Shown in pieces: positions 24,412 to 33,321 of a stretch of 64,000 bases of DNA. Origin of the DNA: Rhodoplanes serenus (GTDB lineage Bacteria; Pseudomonadota; Alphaproteobacteria; Rhizobiales; Xanthobacteraceae); contig CAMDFO010000003.1 of the NCBI GenBank assembly GCA_945897515.1, forward strand, positions 1 through 64,000, written 5' to 3'. The position numbers and the translations under genes were made by a program. Each line of letters begins with the position of its first letter. The first letter of the stretch is position 1. A model generated the notes under the pieces. It was not told the DNA's origin, made no database searches, and saw only the letters and a program-made list of their open reading frames with translations.

Positions 24412-26298
24412 TTACGACCCTGGCTTGACCGGCTCGGGCTTGGGCGACGCTATTTCCTTGCGGCGCTCGATTAACTGGACCGCCACCACAATGCCGGCCA
24501 GCACCACGCCGGCGAGGTCGTTCCACGCGCCGGGGAACACCAGGCATCCACCGGCCGCAACCAGCAATCCGCGCTGCCACATCGAGGCCCGGGTGACGAA
24601 ATAGCCGTGCAGCCCGCCGGCGAACAGCGCGATTCCGATCGACGACGTGATGAACGCCTGGATGATCTCCGGCCAGGTGCCGATCATCAGCAGCGCCGGC
24701 TGGTAGACGAACATGAAGGGCACGATGAAGCCTGCCGCGCCGATCTTCATCGCCGCCCATCCGGAATCCCACATGTCGGCCTTCGCCAGCCCCGCGGCCG
24801 CAAACACCGCGAGCGCGACCGGCGGCGTGATCGCCGAGAGCACCGCAAAGTAGAACGCGAACATGTGCGCGGCCGGCTCGATGACGCCGAGTTTCATGAT
24901 CGCGGGTATCAGGAGCGCGGTGAGAAGAATGTAGGACGGCGTCGTCGGCAACCCGGTGCCGAGTACGATCGCCGCCAGCATGGTCATCACCAGCGCGATG
25001 AACAGGTAGTCCTGCGACAGCCCCACGACCCATTGCGTGAACACGATGCCGAGGCCGGACAGCGTCACCACGCCGATCATGATGCCGGCGGAAGCGCAGG
25101 CGAGCGCCACGGCCAGCGAGTTCTTGGCGCCCTCGACCATCGCGTCGACGACGTTCTGCCACCGGACGTTGACGCGGGTGGATTTGCGCAGCGCCGCCAC
25201 CGGGAAGCAGGACAAGGTGCCGGCGAGCGCTGCTAGAGGCGCGCTGTAGCCCGAGTACATCACCACGAGCAGGATCAGGATCGGCAGGAACAGGTGGCCG
25301 CGTTCCGCCATGACGATTCGCAGCCGCGGCAATTCGGAGCGCGGCACGCCATGGATGCCCTGCCGCTTGGCCTCGAAGTGCACCGCCGCGAAACAGGCGA
25401 CGTAATAAAGGATCGCGGGGATGACCGCCCAGATCACGATCTGGCCGTACGGCACCGCCAGAAATTCCGCCATCACAAAGGCGGCGGCGCCCATGATCGG
25501 CGGCATGATCTGCCCGCCGGTCGAGGCAGTCGCCTCGACACCGGCCGCAAAGTGCGGCTTGAACCCGGAGCGCTTCATCAGCGGAATAGAGATCGGACCG
25601 TCGACCATGACGTTAGCCACGGCGCTGCCGGAGATCGTGCCGAACAGGCTGGAGCTCACCACCGCCACCTTGCCGGGCCCGCCGGCGGTGTGCCCGGTCA
25701 GCGCCATGGCGAAGTCCATGAACAATTGCCCGACGCCGGTCTTCTCCATGAAGCTGCCGAACACCACGAAGATGATGACGAACGAGGCCGACACCGCCAG
25801 CGCCTGGCCGAAGATGCCTTCGGTGGTCATGTACAACTGGTCGATCAGCCGCTCCGGCTCAAGCCTGGCGATGAACAGCCCATAGAGCAGGAAGATCAAG
25901 CCGGTGATTGGAAGCGCCACATCGACGCAGCGCCGCGTCGCTTCGGTCACGACCACGATCAGTATGGTGCCGAAAATCAGGTCGGCCCAGGTCAGATCGT
26001 CGATGTAGTAGATGCGGGTGATGATGTATTCGTAGTTGATGAAAAGATAGAGCACCGACGCGATGCCGGCTGCCAGCCAGACATAATCGAGCAGCGTCGG
26101 GATCGGCCGGATCAGCCCCACCTTGCTGCCGTAGATCAGGAAGCACAGCCCAAGCGCGAACATCAGGTGGGTGCCGCGGAAGATGATCGCTTCCGACGGT
26201 CCCGCCAGGATGACCCACATGTGATAGAGCACCATCGCGACGGCCACGGCCGTCACGGCCCAATGCAATACTCTTTCCTGGCTGAGCTGGATTTTCAC
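24412..26298 (-). CDS. TRAP transporter permease, fused DctQM type (TAXI system)
   Basis: A 628-residue polytopic membrane protein, a fusion of the small and large TRAP permease subunits as usual for TAXI-type systems. About the first 110 residues hold four hydrophobic segments (small-subunit part); the rest is the large-subunit core, with the conserved SGSAVANVMVDG and GLPTTPSYIL hairpin motifs and TGGQIMPPIMGAAAFVMAEF. It uses an ion gradient to import a substrate handed over by the periplasmic receptor. The matching receptor gene lies 90 bp upstream (26389-27339). The C-terminal tail is Pro/Glu/Lys-rich and cytoplasmic. Confidence 0.9.
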   Translation of the reverse strand: MKIQLSQERVLHWAVTAVAVAMVLYHMWVILAGPSEAIIFRGTHLMFALGLCFLIYGSKVGLIRPIPTLLDYVWLAAGIASVLYLFINYEYIITRIYYIDDLTWADLIFGTILIVVVTEATRRCVDVALPITGLIFLLYGLFIARLEPERLIDQLYMTTEGIFGQALAVSASFVIIFVVFGSFMEKTGVGQLFMDFAMALTGHTAGGPGKVAVVSSSLFGTISGSAVANVMVDGPISIPLMKRSGFKPHFAAGVEATASTGGQIMPPIMGAAAFVMAEFLAVPYGQIVIWAVIPAILYYVACFAAVHFEAKRQGIHGVPRSELPRLRIVMAERGHLFLPILILLVVMYSGYSAPLAALAGTLSCFPVAALRKSTRVNVRWQNVVDAMVEGAKNSLAVALACASAGIMIGVVTLSGLGIVFTQWVVGLSQDYLFIALVMTMLAAIVLGTGLPTTPSYILLTALLIPAIMKLGVIEPAAHMFAFYFAVLSAITPPVALAVFAAAGLAKADMWDSGWAAMKIGAAGFIVPFMFVYQPALLMIGTWPEIIQAFITSSIGIALFAGGLHGYFVTRASMWQRGLLVAAGGCLVFPGAWNDLAGVVLAGIVVAVQLIERRKEIASPKPEPVKPGS

Positions 26299-26388
26299 TC
26301 TGGGTCCCCTCCCCCGAGGGAAAGCCGCACGCGGACGGCAGAAAAATTCGGCGCGGCCCGAAAGCCGCGCCGATATTGCCGATTGCGC

Positions 26389-27339
26389 CTAGCGCGTCTT
26401 CACGGTGAGGCCGGCTTCCTTGTAGAACTTCGCCGCGCCGGGATGGAACGGCACGCCGATGTCCTCGGCCATGCCCGTCGGCGTCAGGCCGCGGATGTCC
26501 TTGACGATGCTGGACATGGTCTGGGTGTTGGCTGCGATCGCCTTGGTCATGCCGTAGACCGTGGCCTCGGGCAACTTGCAGGAGACGACAAGGTGGGTGG
26601 CGTAGCCGATCACCTTGATGTCCTTATCCTGCTTCGGATAGGTGCCCTTCGGAACGTTATTGAGGGTGTAGCCGGGGTTGATCTTGCGCATCGCCGCGAG
26701 ATCGCCCTCCAGATCGAGCAACTTGATGTCGCGCGCCGACGCCAGATCCATCACCGCGCCCGAAGGAATGGTGGTGCCGAGCGTGAAGGCGTGGGCGTGG
26801 CCGTCCTGCACCTGCGCTACGGCGTCGGTGTAGGACACGAAGCTCATCCGGGCATCGCTGTAGGACAGCCCGTTCACCTGCAGAATATGCTTGGTGATCT
26901 CTTCCGCGGTGTTGCCGCGCGGCTGGGCAGCGATCGACTTGCCCTTGAGGTCCTTCACCGAGTTGATGCCGGAGTCGACGCGCACCACCACCTGGAAATA
27001 TTGCGGGTAGAGCGTGGCAATATTGCACACGTTGTTATGCGGCTTGTTGAACGGCGCCTTGCCAGCGATCGCGTCGACGGTCGAGATCGAGTTGCCGAAG
27101 CCGATGTCGGTCTTGTTCTCCTCGATGCCGCGCACGTTGGCGATGCCGGCGCCGGGCAGCGCCTGCACGTTGGTGCCGGGCACCGCCTTTTCCCACATGT
27201 CCTTGAGTTGGCCGCCGAGCGGCACCCAGGCGCCGCCCTGCGGGCCGGTCATCAGCTTCAAGTCGACCGCGGTCGCGGGGGTGGCGAGCGCGATTGCGAG
27301 CCCGAAGGCCAGTCCAATGCTTTTCGCTTGCGAAGTCAT
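26389..27339 (-). CDS. TAXI-family TRAP transporter periplasmic receptor
   Basis: A 316-residue exported receptor with signal peptide (MTSQAKSIGLAFGLAIALATPATA-V). TAXI family signatures are LMTGPQGGAWVPLGGQL, NVRGIEENKTDIGFGNS, VKDLKGKSIAAQPRG and late PFHPGAAKFYKEAGL. It delivers a small organic anion (glutamate or a C4-type acid in studied members) to the fused permease encoded just downstream. An AGGAGAGG site precedes the ATG at 27339. Only distantly related to the second TAXI receptor in the window (55727-56701), so the two systems probably differ in ligand. Confidence 0.9.
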   Translation of the reverse strand: MTSQAKSIGLAFGLAIALATPATAVDLKLMTGPQGGAWVPLGGQLKDMWEKAVPGTNVQALPGAGIANVRGIEENKTDIGFGNSISTVDAIAGKAPFNKPHNNVCNIATLYPQYFQVVVRVDSGINSVKDLKGKSIAAQPRGNTAEEITKHILQVNGLSYSDARMSFVSYTDAVAQVQDGHAHAFTLGTTIPSGAVMDLASARDIKLLDLEGDLAAMRKINPGYTLNNVPKGTYPKQDKDIKVIGYATHLVVSCKLPEATVYGMTKAIAANTQTMSSIVKDIRGLTPTGMAEDIGVPFHPGAAKFYKEAGLTVKTR

Positions 27340-27511
27340 GGCGTTCCTCTCCTTGGATCGGCGGGCGAACCGGCCGGTGGTTTCATCACCCTGGATGACG
27401 GCTGCTTATTCCAGCTTGGTCTGAGGGTACGCGGGCTTTCCGGCTTCGCACAAGTCCGCAGCCGCTGATTGCAGGCCTTCCCCCCGAACCTGCGGGAATA
27501 GGCCGCGTCGG

Positions 27512-28483
27512 TTATTCGACCTTGATGTTGTTGGCCTCGATCAGGCGCTTCCAGTTCGCGATCTCGTCCACGATCTGCTTGCTCATCGCCTCCGGCGTGG
27601 TCGGGGTCGCGATGTTTCCACCCTGGGCCAGCTTCTCCTTGACGTCCGCCAGGGCAAGCGCGCGGTGAAGCTCGGCGTTCAGCCGATCGACGATCGGCCG
27701 CGGGGTATGCGGAGCGGTCGCCACGCCGAGCCAGGACATGTAGCTCACCCCCGGCAGGGTCTCGGCTACGGTCGGCGCCTCCGGCAGGAGCGCGTAGCGC
27801 TCGGGCGAAGTCACCGCCAGCACCCGGAACTGACCGTTGCGGATGCGCGGAAACCCGGATGTGGCGGTATCCAGCATGACGTCGACGCGTCCGCCGAGCA
27901 CGTCAGTCACCGCCGCAGCCGAGCCGCGGTAGGAAACCGGCACCATGTCGGTGCCGGCCTGCATGTCCACCCATTTGCCGATCAGGTGATAGACCGAGCC
28001 GAGCGAAGTGATGACGTAGGTGAGCTTGCCGGGATTGGCCTTGGCGCGATCCAGCATGTCCTGGAACGACTTGATCGGCGAGTCCTTGGGCACCGAATAG
28101 ACGAACGGATAGGCACAGACCATGCTGACCAGACCGAACGTGTCGGTCGGGTGGAACGGAAACTTGCCGGTCGCCACGCCGCTGGCGTAGCCGGCGGTCA
28201 GCATGGTCATGTTGGTGCCATCGGGCGGCGAGCGCGACACCATGGTCGCGGCGATGCCGCCACCGCCGCCGGTGTTGTTCTCGACAGTGATCGACTGGCC
28301 GAGCGGGCCAGTCAGCTTGTCGGCCAGCATCCGGCTGACGATGTCGGGGCTGCCGCCGGGCGAGGTGCCGACCAGGATGCGCAGCGAGCGCGTCGGCCAG
28401 TTTTGCTGCGCATGCGCCGGGATGGCGCTGGCGGCGGCGAATGCGCCGGCAAGCTCAAGCGCGCGGCGTCTGGTGACGGCCAT
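27512..28483 (-). CDS. Bug/TctC-family receptor with twin-arginine-like signal
   Basis: A 323-residue receptor. The N-terminus MAVTRRRALELAGAFAAAS resembles a twin-arginine signal, with cleavage near AHA-Q. Motifs: PTRSLRILVGTSPGGSPDIVSR, ITVENNTGGGGGIAAT, DGTNMTMLTAGYA, VSYRGSAAAVTDVLGG and APTVAETLPGVSYM. The second ligand motif is NNTGGGG rather than NRPGAGG. It lies 172 bp upstream of the TAXI receptor gene on the same strand. A GGGGAGGAT site precedes the ATG. Ligand unknown. Confidence 0.9.
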   Translation of the reverse strand: MAVTRRRALELAGAFAAASAIPAHAQQNWPTRSLRILVGTSPGGSPDIVSRMLADKLTGPLGQSITVENNTGGGGGIAATMVSRSPPDGTNMTMLTAGYASGVATGKFPFHPTDTFGLVSMVCAYPFVYSVPKDSPIKSFQDMLDRAKANPGKLTYVITSLGSVYHLIGKWVDMQAGTDMVPVSYRGSAAAVTDVLGGRVDVMLDTATSGFPRIRNGQFRVLAVTSPERYALLPEAPTVAETLPGVSYMSWLGVATAPHTPRPIVDRLNAELHRALALADVKEKLAQGGNIATPTTPEAMSKQIVDEIANWKRLIEANNIKVE

Positions 28484-28543
28484 CCGATCCTCCCCATCAT
28501 TCTTATGGGCGATTTATACCGGATTGCACGCCGCGCACGCGTG

Positions 28544-28566
28544 AAAAAACGCCGCAAAGCCGCGTT
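28544..28566 (-). terminator. probable terminator for tRNA-Pro
   Basis: Read on the minus strand, arms AACGC and GCGTT enclose a 9-base loop that can pair further, and the right arm runs into a six-T tract. It lies about 60 bases after the 3' CCA of the tRNA, a plausible place for rho-independent termination. It would also protect the receptor gene at 27512-28483 from read-through. Confidence 0.45.
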
Positions 28567-28627
28567 CGGCCCGATGCGGGCGCGAACGCATGAAGGCTCC
28601 CGGCAGCCATCCAATTGGGCTAAGTAT

Positions 28628-28704
28628 TGGTCGGAGTGGCAGGATTTGAACCTGCGACCCCCTCGTCCCGAACGAGGTGCGCTACCAGGCTGCGCTACAC
28701 TCCG
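28628..28704 (-). tRNA. tRNA-Pro (anticodon CGG)
   Basis: A complete 77-nt tRNA on the minus strand. Acceptor arms CGGAGTG and CACTCCG pair perfectly; the anticodon stem CCTCG/CGAGG flanks loop TTCGGGA, giving anticodon CGG (reads CCG proline codons). The T arm is CGCAGGTTCAAATCCTGCC; the discriminator is A, and CCA is encoded in the DNA. CCG is the main proline codon in this GC-rich genome. Confidence 0.97.
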
Positions 28705-28718
28705 ACTAGAAGGCCGGA

Positions 28719-28747
28719 CTTATAGCGACGGCCCGGGGGGGTCGCAA
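28719..28747 (-). promoter_or_regulatory. sigma-70-type promoter of tRNA-Pro
   Basis: On the minus strand TTGCGA (28747-28742) and TATAAG (28724-28719) are separated by exactly 17 bp, a run rich in C and G. The -10 box ends 14 bases before the mature tRNA 5' end, leaving room for a short leader. Good placement and spacing make this the clearest promoter in the window. Confidence 0.7.
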
Positions 28748-28772
28748 GCTTCTGTCCGAAAACAGGTTCCCG

Positions 28773-30191
28773 ATGGCCAACGAGACGAAAACGCTTGCCG
28801 AATACGCGACTTCAGTCCGCACCCGGGACCTGCCGGGCCCGGTGATCGAGCGCGCCAAGGACTGCATCGCCGATACGATCGCGGCAATCGCGTTCGGCGC
28901 CCATCTGCCGTGGAGCCGGATGATCGTCGGCTATGCCTCCCGCACGGGTGGCAGCGGCAGAAGCCGCCTGCTCGGTCCGGGCGGAGCGGCCCTGGCGGCG
29001 CCAGCCGCGGCCTTCGCCAACGGCGCGCTGTCGCACGCCTTCGAGATGGACAACCTGACGTGGCCGAACACTGGCGTGCATCCGGGCGCCACCATGTTCG
29101 TGCCGGCGCTGGCGGTGGCTCAGGAGCGTGGCATCGGCGGCCGGGAACTAATCGCGGCTTTCGTCGCCGGCGCCGAGACCATGATCCGCATCGGGCGCGC
29201 CACGAAGCACAACAACGAAGGCCGCGGCTTTCACGCGCCTGGCACGACCGGACCGTTCGGCGGCGCGATTGCGGTTGGCCGCCTGCTGAAATTCGACGCC
29301 GAGAAAATGACCAACGCCATCGGGATCGCGGGTTCGCTGGCCTGCGGTCTGCTGGAGTTCGCGCGGTCGGGCACCGGCGCGATGGTCAAACGCCTGCACA
29401 TGGGCCGCGCGGCCGAAAGCGGCGTCCTGGCGGCGAATCTCGCGGCCGATGGCTTCACCGGCCCTCATACCGTACTGGAGGGACCGTTCGGGTTCCTGAA
29501 AGTGTATTGCGGCGAGTACGACGTCGAGGCGCTGACCCGCGGGCTGGGCGAGGAATACGCAAGCCTGCGCATCATGCTCAAACGTTTCCCGGTCCACATC
29601 ACCTCGCACACCTCGGTGCAGGCGGTGGAAGACTTGCGCATCGAGCACAAATACAAGAGCGAGGACGTCGCCTCCATTCACGTCGCCGGCAATCCCAAGA
29701 TGGCGACCATCAACAACATCCCCTCGCCCGCCGACCTGATGATGGCGCAATACTCGCTGCCGTTCTGCGTCGCGCTCGCGCACTACAAGAACGCGCGCGA
29801 TCCGCGCTCGTTCAGCGCAGCGTCCTTCAACAATCCGGCGATCCGCTCGCTCGCTCAACGCGTGACCATCACGGTTTCCGACGAGGCCAAGCACGGTCAC
29901 ACGCTGGCCTCGACGGTGACGGTGACGCTCAAGGATGGCCGCGCGCTGACCCGCCGGGTCGCGGACTTCAAGGGCACGCCGGAATCGCCGCTCGACCGCG
30001 CCGAGATGCGGGAGAAATTCCTGTTGCTCACCTCGCATTGCGACAACAAGGCGATGGAACGGCTGTTCGAGCGAATCCAGAACCTGGAGGACGAGAAAAC
30101 ACTCGACTGGATGAAGGTCACGGCCGCCGTCAAGGCGCGCCGAAGTGTGAGCAATCGGCCGGCAAAATCCCGGAGCAGGCAGCGGGCATGA
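28773..30191 (+). CDS. MmgE/PrpD family protein
   Basis: A 472-residue cytoplasmic protein of the MmgE/PrpD family (2-methylcitrate dehydratase, cis-aconitate decarboxylase and iminodisuccinate epimerase relatives). Visible landmarks: the all-helical N-terminal domain (RAKDCIADTIAAIAFGA; ANGALSHAFEMDN), GVHPGATMFVPALA, GTTGPFGGAIAVGRLLKFD and the lid-domain segment KRFPVHITSHTSVQAVEDL. The reaction is probably dehydration, decarboxylation or isomerisation of a tricarboxylic or hydroxy acid. The ATG at 28773 lies just beyond the tRNA promoter, pointing away from it. It overlaps the next gene by 4 bp (ATGA), an odd pairing of catabolic and tRNA-modifying functions. Confidence 0.86.
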   Translation: MANETKTLAEYATSVRTRDLPGPVIERAKDCIADTIAAIAFGAHLPWSRMIVGYASRTGGSGRSRLLGPGGAALAAPAAAFANGALSHAFEMDNLTWPNTGVHPGATMFVPALAVAQERGIGGRELIAAFVAGAETMIRIGRATKHNNEGRGFHAPGTTGPFGGAIAVGRLLKFDAEKMTNAIGIAGSLACGLLEFARSGTGAMVKRLHMGRAAESGVLAANLAADGFTGPHTVLEGPFGFLKVYCGEYDVEALTRGLGEEYASLRIMLKRFPVHITSHTSVQAVEDLRIEHKYKSEDVASIHVAGNPKMATINNIPSPADLMMAQYSLPFCVALAHYKNARDPRSFSAASFNNPAIRSLAQRVTITVSDEAKHGHTLASTVTVTLKDGRALTRRVADFKGTPESPLDRAEMREKFLLLTSHCDNKAMERLFERIQNLEDEKTLDWMKVTAAVKARRSVSNRPAKSRSRQRA

Positions 30192-31174
30192 CCGCAGGCC
30201 TTGTCACACGCCTGCTGCCGGCCGATCGGGAGAGCGTCGCCGAGGCCGGGCGCACACTCAACGCCGGCGGACTGGTCGCGTTCCCCACCGAGACCGTCTA
30301 TGGGCTCGGCGCCGACGCCACCAACGGGCCGGCAATCGCCCGGCTCTATGCCGCCAAGGGCCGCCCGGCGTTCAACCCATTGATCGCGCATGTCGCCGAC
30401 GTTGCAGGTGCGCGCGCCCTCGCCTCGTTCGACGCGGCAGCAGAACGGCTCGCCACCGCATTCTGGCCGGGGCCGTTGACGCTGGTGCTGCCGAAACGCC
30501 CGGATTGCACGGTCGCCGATCTCGCCACCGCCGGCCTCGATTCGATTGCGGTGCGGATGCCCGACCATCCGGTGGCGCTCGATATCGTGCGCGCGCTGGG
30601 ACGGCCGGTGGTCGCGCCGTCCGCCAACCGCTCCGGTCACGTCTCGCCCACCACCGCCGCCCACGTGATGGCCGATCTGCGCGGCCTGATCGATCTCATC
30701 CTCGACGGCGGGCCGGCAACCGTCGGCGTCGAGTCCACCATCGTGGCGTGTCTCGATCGCCCCGCCCTGCTGCGGCCCGGCGGCTTGCCCCGTGCCGACA
30801 TCGAACGGGTCTTGGGCATGCCACTCGCCGAGCCGCCGCCCGGCGCGATCGAGCTGGATGCGCCGCTTGCACCGGGAATGCTCGCCTCGCACTACGCGCC
30901 GAAGGCACAGTTGCGCCTCGATGCCGAGAACGTGCGTCCGGGCGAGGCGCTGCTCGCGTTCGGGGTCGTGCCCCCCGGAGCGGAGCGCGCAAGCCGCGTG
31001 CTCAATCTGTCGGTGACCGCCGACCTGGTGGAAGCCGCGGCCAATCTTTTTTCCTACCTGCGCGCGCTCGATGCCATCAATTCGCCTGCGATCGCTGTGA
31101 TGAAAATCCCGAACGAAGGACTTGGCGAAGCGATCAACGACCGGCTGGCGCGCGCGGCCGCCCCGCGGGGCTAA
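30188..31174 (+). CDS. tsaC: L-threonylcarbamoyladenylate synthase (Sua5 type)
   Basis: A 328-residue enzyme that makes threonylcarbamoyl-AMP from threonine, bicarbonate and ATP, the first step of t6A formation at position 37 of ANN-decoding tRNAs. The N-terminal YrdC domain (about 1-200) has GLVAFPTETVYGLGADA, KGRP at 57-60 followed by NPLIAHV, FWPGPLTLVLPK, and PVVAPSANRSG. The C-terminal Sua5 domain follows a linker with PGMLASHYAPKAQL. Length and linker mark it as the two-domain Sua5 form rather than short TsaC. The start is the ATG at 30188, overlapping the previous stop; the frame is open far upstream but there it runs over the tRNA and antisense to a receptor gene. Confidence 0.93.
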   Translation: MTAGLVTRLLPADRESVAEAGRTLNAGGLVAFPTETVYGLGADATNGPAIARLYAAKGRPAFNPLIAHVADVAGARALASFDAAAERLATAFWPGPLTLVLPKRPDCTVADLATAGLDSIAVRMPDHPVALDIVRALGRPVVAPSANRSGHVSPTTAAHVMADLRGLIDLILDGGPATVGVESTIVACLDRPALLRPGGLPRADIERVLGMPLAEPPPGAIELDAPLAPGMLASHYAPKAQLRLDAENVRPGEALLAFGVVPPGAERASRVLNLSVTADLVEAAANLFSYLRALDAINSPAIAVMKIPNEGLGEAINDRLARAAAPRG

Positions 31175-31259
31175 CACTTCACGGGACGCTGAACCCAACA
31201 GCCGGAAACATCGACCAAGTGACGGCGGGCGGCCCGGCCCGTGCCGAAGGAGTGCGCCC

Positions 31260-31829
31260 ATGCCCCCATTCCGCATCGTCCTTGCTGCCGGCCTGCTCGT
31301 TGCCTCCGTTGCAGTGACCTCAACGCCGGCACAGGCCGAGATCGCGAAGCTGATGACCGTCTGCGCGGGCCAACTCTGCCCGTCGTTTACGTTGAAGCTC
31401 ACGCCGCCGAAGAACTGGGTCGAGGACGCGGAGGCAAGCAAGGCGCAGCGGCTGCAGGTCATGGTTCCGCGCGGCAAGACCTTCAGCACCGCCGACGCCG
31501 TGATGTACGTCAAGGTATCGGTCCGGCGCGACACGCAGGAGCTTGCCGACTTCGTTCGGGTCAGCCAGGAGCGTTGGCGTGAAGCGGTGCGCGACACCAA
31601 GATCGTCAAGCAGCCGGACGTCGAACGCGCCAACGGCCAAGTCGCCTTCCAGGTCTATCGCTACGAGAACCCGAGCCGGCCGCAACAACGGTTCGAAGCG
31701 GTATCGTTCAGCGTCGACCGCGACAAGGACGGCAACAATTTCTTCGTCATGGTCGCGCTGACCGGCATGCAGAAAAAGCCAATCGACCAGGCGATGAAGC
31801 CCTATCAGGCCTTCCTGAGGGCGCACTAG
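31260..31829 (+). CDS. hypothetical exported protein
   Basis: A 189-residue protein I cannot place. The ATG at 31260 follows GAAGGAG; signal peptide MPPFRIVLAAGLLVASVAVTSTPAQA-E. The mature protein begins with IAKLMTVCAGQLCPSFTLKLTPPKNWVED, with two close cysteines likely to form a disulfide, then alternates strands and helices (VMVPRGKTF; VMYVKVSVRR; QVAFQVYRYEN; VSFSVDRDKDGNNFFVMVAL). No catalytic motif is visible. It sits 85 bp after the Sua5 gene and 84 bp before a FAD-linked dehydrogenase. A role in the periplasm or envelope is likely from the export signal. Confidence 0.75.
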   Translation: MPPFRIVLAAGLLVASVAVTSTPAQAEIAKLMTVCAGQLCPSFTLKLTPPKNWVEDAEASKAQRLQVMVPRGKTFSTADAVMYVKVSVRRDTQELADFVRVSQERWREAVRDTKIVKQPDVERANGQVAFQVYRYENPSRPQQRFEAVSFSVDRDKDGNNFFVMVALTGMQKKPIDQAMKPYQAFLRAH

Positions 31830-31913
31830 CCGCCAACGTTTCCCAACACCCGGCTGGTTTGCGGCTCAATCTGCGCTATCTTGCTCCCGTGCGCCGATTG
31901 AAATGAGACCGCA

Positions 31914-33320
31914 ATGCTCAATCCTTCCCCGGACATCATCTCCCGCTTCACCAAGGTCGTCGGCGAGAAGAACGCCATCACCGACCCGGATAAGCAAAAG
32001 CCGTTCCTGGTCGAGTTTCGCGGCCTGTGGGAAGGCCATACGCCCGTGGTGCTGCGGCCCGGCTCGGTGGCGGAGGTTTCGGAGCTCCTGAAGATCGCCA
32101 ACGAGACCTCGACCGCGATCGTGCCGCAGGGCGGCAACACCGGCCTGGTCGGCGGCCAGCTTTCGCACAATGGCGAGATCGTGCTGTCGCTGCAGCGGCT
32201 CGACAAGATCCGGGAGGTCGACGCGGTCTCCAACACCATCACCTGCGAGGCCGGGGTTACCCTGATGCGGGCGCGCGAAGCCGCCGCCGCGGTCGACCGG
32301 CTCTATCCGCAACTGCTGCCATCGGAAGGAAGCTGCACCATCGGCGGCAATCTCTCCACCAACGCCGGCGGCACCGCCGCGCTGACCCACGGCGTTGCGC
32401 GTTCGCACGCGCTTGGCCTCGAAGTTGTGCTGGCCGACGGGCGCGTGCTGAACAACCTCAACAAGCTCAAGAAGGACAACACCGGCTACGACCTGAAAAA
32501 CCTGTTCATCGGCGCGGAAGGCACGCTCGGCATCATCACCGCCGCGGTGCTGCGGCTGGTGCCGCGCCCGAAGGCGGTCGAGACCGCGTGGGCCGCGATC
32601 CCGAATGTGCAGGCGTCGGTCGATCTGCTGGGTCTCTGCACCGAGCGCACGGCCGGCGGCGTCACCAGCTTCGAGATCATGTCACGCGAGGGCGTCGATA
32701 TGGTGGTGCGGCACGCCGGCGCGCGCGATCCGCTCACCACCCGTTCGCCCTATGTGGTGCTGATCGAGATGTCGTCGCAGCGCCCCGAAGGGCTGCGCGA
32801 GGTGATGGAGCAGGCGCTGGCAGAAGGAATGGAGCGTGGTCTCGTTCTGGACGCCACCATCTGCGAGAGCGTCGAACAGGCCAAGGCGTTCTGGCGTATC
32901 CGCGAGCAGTTCGGCGAGATGCAGGGCCGCGAGGGCGGTTCGATCAAGCACGACGTGTCCGTGCCGGTCGCCAATATTCCGGCGTTCATCGAGGAAGCCA
33001 ACGCCGCCGCGGTCAAGCTCATTCCCGGTGCGCGGCCGCTGCCGTTCGGCCATGTCGGCGACGGCAACATCCACTACAACATCACGCAGCCTATCGGCGC
33101 CGACAAGGCGGAATACCTGAAGCGCTGGGACGACATGAACGACGTGGTCTACAAAATCGTGCTGAAATACGGCGGCTCGGTTTCGGCCGAGCATGGCGTC
33201 GGCATCGTCAAGCGCGACTACCTGCCGAAGATCAAGGACCCGGTCGCCTACGATCTGATGAAGACGCTCAAGCGCACGCTCGACCCGAAGGGCATCCTCA
33301 ACCCGGGCAAGGTGCTGTAG
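31914..33320 (+). CDS. FAD-linked oxidase, D-2-hydroxy acid dehydrogenase (GlcD / D-2-hydroxyglutarate dehydrogenase-like)
   Basis: A 468-residue flavoprotein of the FAD_binding_4 / FAD-oxidase C family. FAD-site signatures: VPQGGNTGLVGGQLS, LLPSEGSCTIGGNLSTNAGG, NTGYDLKNLFIGAEGTLGIIT. Substrate-domain signature: PFGHVGDGNIHYN, and the end GGSVSAEHGVGIVKR...LDPKGILNPGKVL. This set fits oxidation of D-2-hydroxyglutarate, D-lactate or glycolate, with electrons passed to an electron-transfer flavoprotein or the quinone pool. No signal peptide is visible. It ends 1 bp from the convergent YedK-type gene, leaving no space for separate terminators. Confidence 0.92.
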   Translation: MLNPSPDIISRFTKVVGEKNAITDPDKQKPFLVEFRGLWEGHTPVVLRPGSVAEVSELLKIANETSTAIVPQGGNTGLVGGQLSHNGEIVLSLQRLDKIREVDAVSNTITCEAGVTLMRAREAAAAVDRLYPQLLPSEGSCTIGGNLSTNAGGTAALTHGVARSHALGLEVVLADGRVLNNLNKLKKDNTGYDLKNLFIGAEGTLGIITAAVLRLVPRPKAVETAWAAIPNVQASVDLLGLCTERTAGGVTSFEIMSREGVDMVVRHAGARDPLTTRSPYVVLIEMSSQRPEGLREVMEQALAEGMERGLVLDATICESVEQAKAFWRIREQFGEMQGREGGSIKHDVSVPVANIPAFIEEANAAAVKLIPGARPLPFGHVGDGNIHYNITQPIGADKAEYLKRWDDMNDVVYKIVLKYGGSVSAEHGVGIVKRDYLPKIKDPVAYDLMKTLKRTLDPKGILNPGKVL

Positions 33321-33321
33321 G

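Noticed and set aside
27665..31174. A 1169-codon frame containing the threonylcarbamoyl-AMP synthase.
   Set aside because: Its first 840 codons cross the tRNA, the MmgE/PrpD gene and the antisense of a receptor gene; only the last 328 codons are a real protein.
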